64,000 nucleotides of DNA from Marisa cornuarietis (taxonomy: Eukaryota; Mollusca; Gastropoda; Architaenioglossa; Ampullariidae), in assembly GCA_004794655.1 (NCBI GenBank), contig SMMW01000622.1:13584501-13648500 (forward strand). The letters are read 5' to 3'. The first letter of the stretch is position 1. Every line of letters starts with the position of its first letter. Position numbers and translations under genes: made by a program. A model generated the notes under the pieces. The model was not told the origin of the DNA and made no database searches. It saw only the letters and a list, made by a program, of their open reading frames with translations. Positions 61,081-64,000 of the stretch are shown here, in pieces.

Positions 61081-62045
61081 TTTTTCTGTTTGAGATTTCC
61101 GGATTTTTACATTAGTTGCCTGCTTCATTTGCATCAGTATAGGATCAAATTAGATTCTAAATAAGCAGAGCATCATAGAACCTTAGTCAGTCTCTTGATG
61201 TCTGTAGCAGAGAAAGAATGAATTCAGACTTAGGTACCTGGAGTAGAAGTTGCAGTTTGGATCAGTCAGAAGAGGTTTAGAGATAGTCCAGACAGAGCAA
61301 AATATTGTTAAGCAAGTGTTTATAAAAATAAGTTCAGTTCTTCAAATGAAGTATTTCATGTTGACATACTGCCATTGGACAGTTATCATTGTTCACATTT
61401 ATCGTAATGCTTATGCACGAAGTATTACTGATTTTGTGACTGCATTTGTTGCGTTCTTTATAAATATGAGCATTTATCTGACAGAGTAATCACTTCTTGG
61501 GAACAGCCAATCCTGTGAAGAGCTTAAGTAAAGATTTCACAAAGGACCAACTGTATTATCATTTGGACCAAATCCAAAGATACTCATTCAGTGATAACTG
61601 TAATTTTAAGATTTTGTGATGGGGTCACATTTTTTCTCATCCATATTGCCCAGAACTTCGCAAGAATCAGACCCGGACAAAATACTGGGCTAACATTTCT
61701 GTAAGAGAGCTGCGAATAAAATGTAGAGCATTTACAATCAGTTTATTTAATTTTTGATTTAGTTTTTCCTTTATTGCCCATAACTCTTCACATTGCTGGC
61801 TGACTTGGATTAAGGTGTTTTTATTTTTAAAATGTGTACTTTATAGAGGCAGGTGAGCACATTTTTATAAGTTAACACTTGTATGGCTGTTTAATTGCCT
61901 TTTAATGATAATATCTTGTTGATTGACTTTACAGAAAAAGTTTTAACCAAAGAGACAGAAACATATTTTTATAAATCTAATCATTCTGACATTATGTATA
62001 TTGAGATGATTTAATTTCACAAATAAAAGTTTTGCACATTCAAAA
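61081..62045 (+). other. Putative 3' UTR of terminal exon B
   Basis: AT-rich non-coding sequence from the TGA to the predicted cleavage site. An additional AATAAA at 61715-61720 may give a shorter form. Confidence 0.6.
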
Positions 62046-62062
62046 GTGGTGTTGTGTGTGAT
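62022..62062 (+). terminator. Poly(A) signal and downstream GT-rich element
   Basis: AATAAA at 62022-62027, about 16-18 nt to a likely cleavage site (CAAAA), then GTGGTGTTGTGTGTG from 62046. This is a textbook arrangement and marks the probable 3' end of the gene. Confidence 0.75.
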
Positions 62063-64000
62063 GGGTTTTAAATGCAGCTAGGTTTTGAGGAAAAAAGTGA
62101 CCTGGAACTTGACACAAGAATCTTAGAACAGTGGACAAGACAGAGGAAGGGCATGCAATATCTTTGAAATTTTCCTGTCTGCATGGCATCCACCAGAAGG
62201 AAAAGGCTGCCTTTTCTCTCTGTGTATCTGCTGTAATACCTTGTTTGATTCTTTGTAGAGTTTACAGAGTTGTGTAAGCCGTTTTATATCCCAGTTTCAT
62301 TTTCTGAGTTTTCTGCTCACCTGCCTTTATGATACACTTTTAGTGTTTGCTGTTGTGTTTAACAGTTTCAGCAATTTGATGATTTTTATCAATACAGAAC
62401 AGTGGTCTTGTTCCCAAATTGTCTTATGGTCTGGATGTCCACTGTTTTGTGATACTATGATATTTTTTAATGATGCATCTCCAGTAGAAGAAATATTTTC
62501 AGAGACTGGTTTGCAGCTATGTTTTTTTTTTTCCTTCGGCGTCATTTCCCTTTTATATCTCTGTTATGTTTAGGTCATGCAGGTGCTTCAATCTTTAATA
62601 AATAGCTTACTGACATGCAGTTCTTTGCTAATCTTGTGTGAAGTATGTTTACAGCATGCTTCTTTATGAAATTCATTTTTGTCTTCATGATAGGTGAGAC
62701 ACTTCCTATCTTATCTTACTTTAATCAATTTTGTTGTCATTCCTGAATATTGTTGCTTATTCATTGATTTCATAATATGCATAAAATGTTGATTAATTTA
62801 TTGAGATTGTGACTAGTAAGTGTATTTTCACAGAATTAGTGTTTGCTTATTGTCTTGAATCTCCAGTTTAATCATAGTGTTTGTCAATAGCTTAAGTTTT
62901 GCATGCTTCATTAATCATTGTAACAGCATGAATCAACCTCATCTCCATATGGAGTATGGTCGCTATCATATGACAATCACTGACAGCGCTGAAATACCAT
63001 TTGACATCTAGACACTGACTTGACGTCAAGACAACTTATCATTAAATATATTAGTACATCACATCAGGGATTCAGTGGTATACAAATGTGTACACATTCA
63101 TATTACTTAAACATCCACTTATTTCCATTTTTTTGTCTCAGTATAAATATATATCTTTGTACACAAATACACACAAACACCAAATTGCCACCATGTATTC
63201 CTGTAACTCTGCACATGTGTGTGGACTATACTTGCATGGTTGCATGTGTTCACATGCACACAAACACACACAAAGATACTGGGAATATCCACCTCTACAC
63301 CAGTTGTGTTTCAGCAGTCAGAAGAAAATTATTCAGTTATAAAGTCTTATGGCACCGTATCTTTGACATGACTGTACAATATAAAATACATCATCATAAG
63401 ATCCTAGTCTGATTCATAAAATATAAATAACAGCAATATTTTTCAACAGCACTGAAAGATACTCGTGTACGAAACAATCATTTATTTAGTTCCTTTCAGT
63501 CTGGATACATTTTTTAATATTAAATTCATCGCAATCCATTATTGATGAGCACCATTCAGTTAAGCTACCTGCAATGAGAACTTGGACGTGTTAACATTTT
63601 CATAAAATGTCTTTATCTGGCATAGATCACCATCAGAGAGTGGAATTTAAGTTAAATTGTCATCATTCCACTTCCACTGATATGCCATTTTTAGTGATGT
63701 ACCTGAGAGTCAATTTTCAGGCACAGAGTAAAAGAGATTATAAAAAATATTTAAAGTGATTCACAATAAATGTTTTCTAATTAAATGGAATTCTATTACA
63801 TGTTCCAAATTGGCCAAAGAAATTTTAGCTTGATTTTAGGAACAGCTTATTCTCATGAGCAAATAAACTATATTACTTACCCACTGAAAACTAATCTATT
63901 TTTCTTTCATTGGAAAGTACTATATCCCCAAATTTAACTCAGAATTGTATAACAGTTTGAGCTGCCTTAACATTTAAAATCTCTCCAGCATTCAAAATGT
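62046..64000. other. Downstream region, apparently intergenic
   Basis: No spliced or recognisable protein on either strand. Contains a CA-rich stretch (63160-63280) and a perfect 12-bp palindrome with a CRE core at 63019-63030. A minus-strand AATAAA near 63480 could belong to a gene ending here from the right, but nothing else supports that. Confidence 0.5.

Noticed and set aside
60940..61080. KASH-type nuclear envelope anchor
   Set aside because: The hydrophobic tail lacks the ~30-residue lumenal part and the PPPx end that define KASH peptides.
63020..63412. Plus-strand frames in the downstream region
   Set aside because: Low-complexity CA-rich translation with no motif and no splice evidence.

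Overview
The window looks like nuclear DNA of a lophotrochozoan animal, most likely a gastropod mollusc. It shows intron-rich plus-strand coding with GT/AG splice sites, AT-rich introns, a tRNA-derived SINE of a kind I associate with snail genomes (recollection, not a search), and pogo/Tigger-like non-autonomous transposons. Almost everything belongs to ONE plus-strand gene that is open at its 5' end: a giant titin-like muscle protein. I trace about 70 exons whose splice phases join without a break. From 227 the joined coding length is 27,957 nt to the stop at 59729-59731 or 28,080 nt to the stop at 61078-61080. Both are divisible by three and give about 9,320 or 9,360 residues inside the window.

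Layout. (1) 1-13532: fourteen I-set Ig domains, one or two exons each, with proline-rich linkers. (2) 13732-23148: a run of small, frame-neutral phase 2/2 exons coding for Pro-rich segments alternating with a ~34-residue 'EGPVQ' module, resembling the skippable PEVK exons of vertebrate titin. (3) 24762-40046: Ig 15 to Ig 26, with a charged, possibly helical linker at 27527-27908 and the first Glu-rich insert at 36855-37691. (4) 40255-56735: three giant exons (2.7, 6.1 and 5.6 kb) coding for very acidic repeat regions alternating with single Ig domains (27, 28, 29). The middle exon holds 34 tandem 45-residue units. (5) 57248-58479: a linker and Ig 30. (6) 59571-62045: two alternative 3' ends, one soluble (stop at 59731) and one ending in a strongly hydrophobic, possibly membrane-anchoring tail (stop at 61080), the second followed by a textbook poly(A) signal. 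62046-64000 is apparently intergenic.

How it should work: stiff tandem Ig segments, alternatively spliced Pro-rich exons and very long acidic unstructured segments together look like an elastic sarcomere filament. I see no fibronectin-III or kinase domain, so this is not the twitchin or C-terminal obscurin/UNC-89 type of module. Introns carry two related Tigger-like MITEs, several probable SINEs and a ~70-bp minisatellite. No RNA genes, CRISPR arrays or second protein gene were found.
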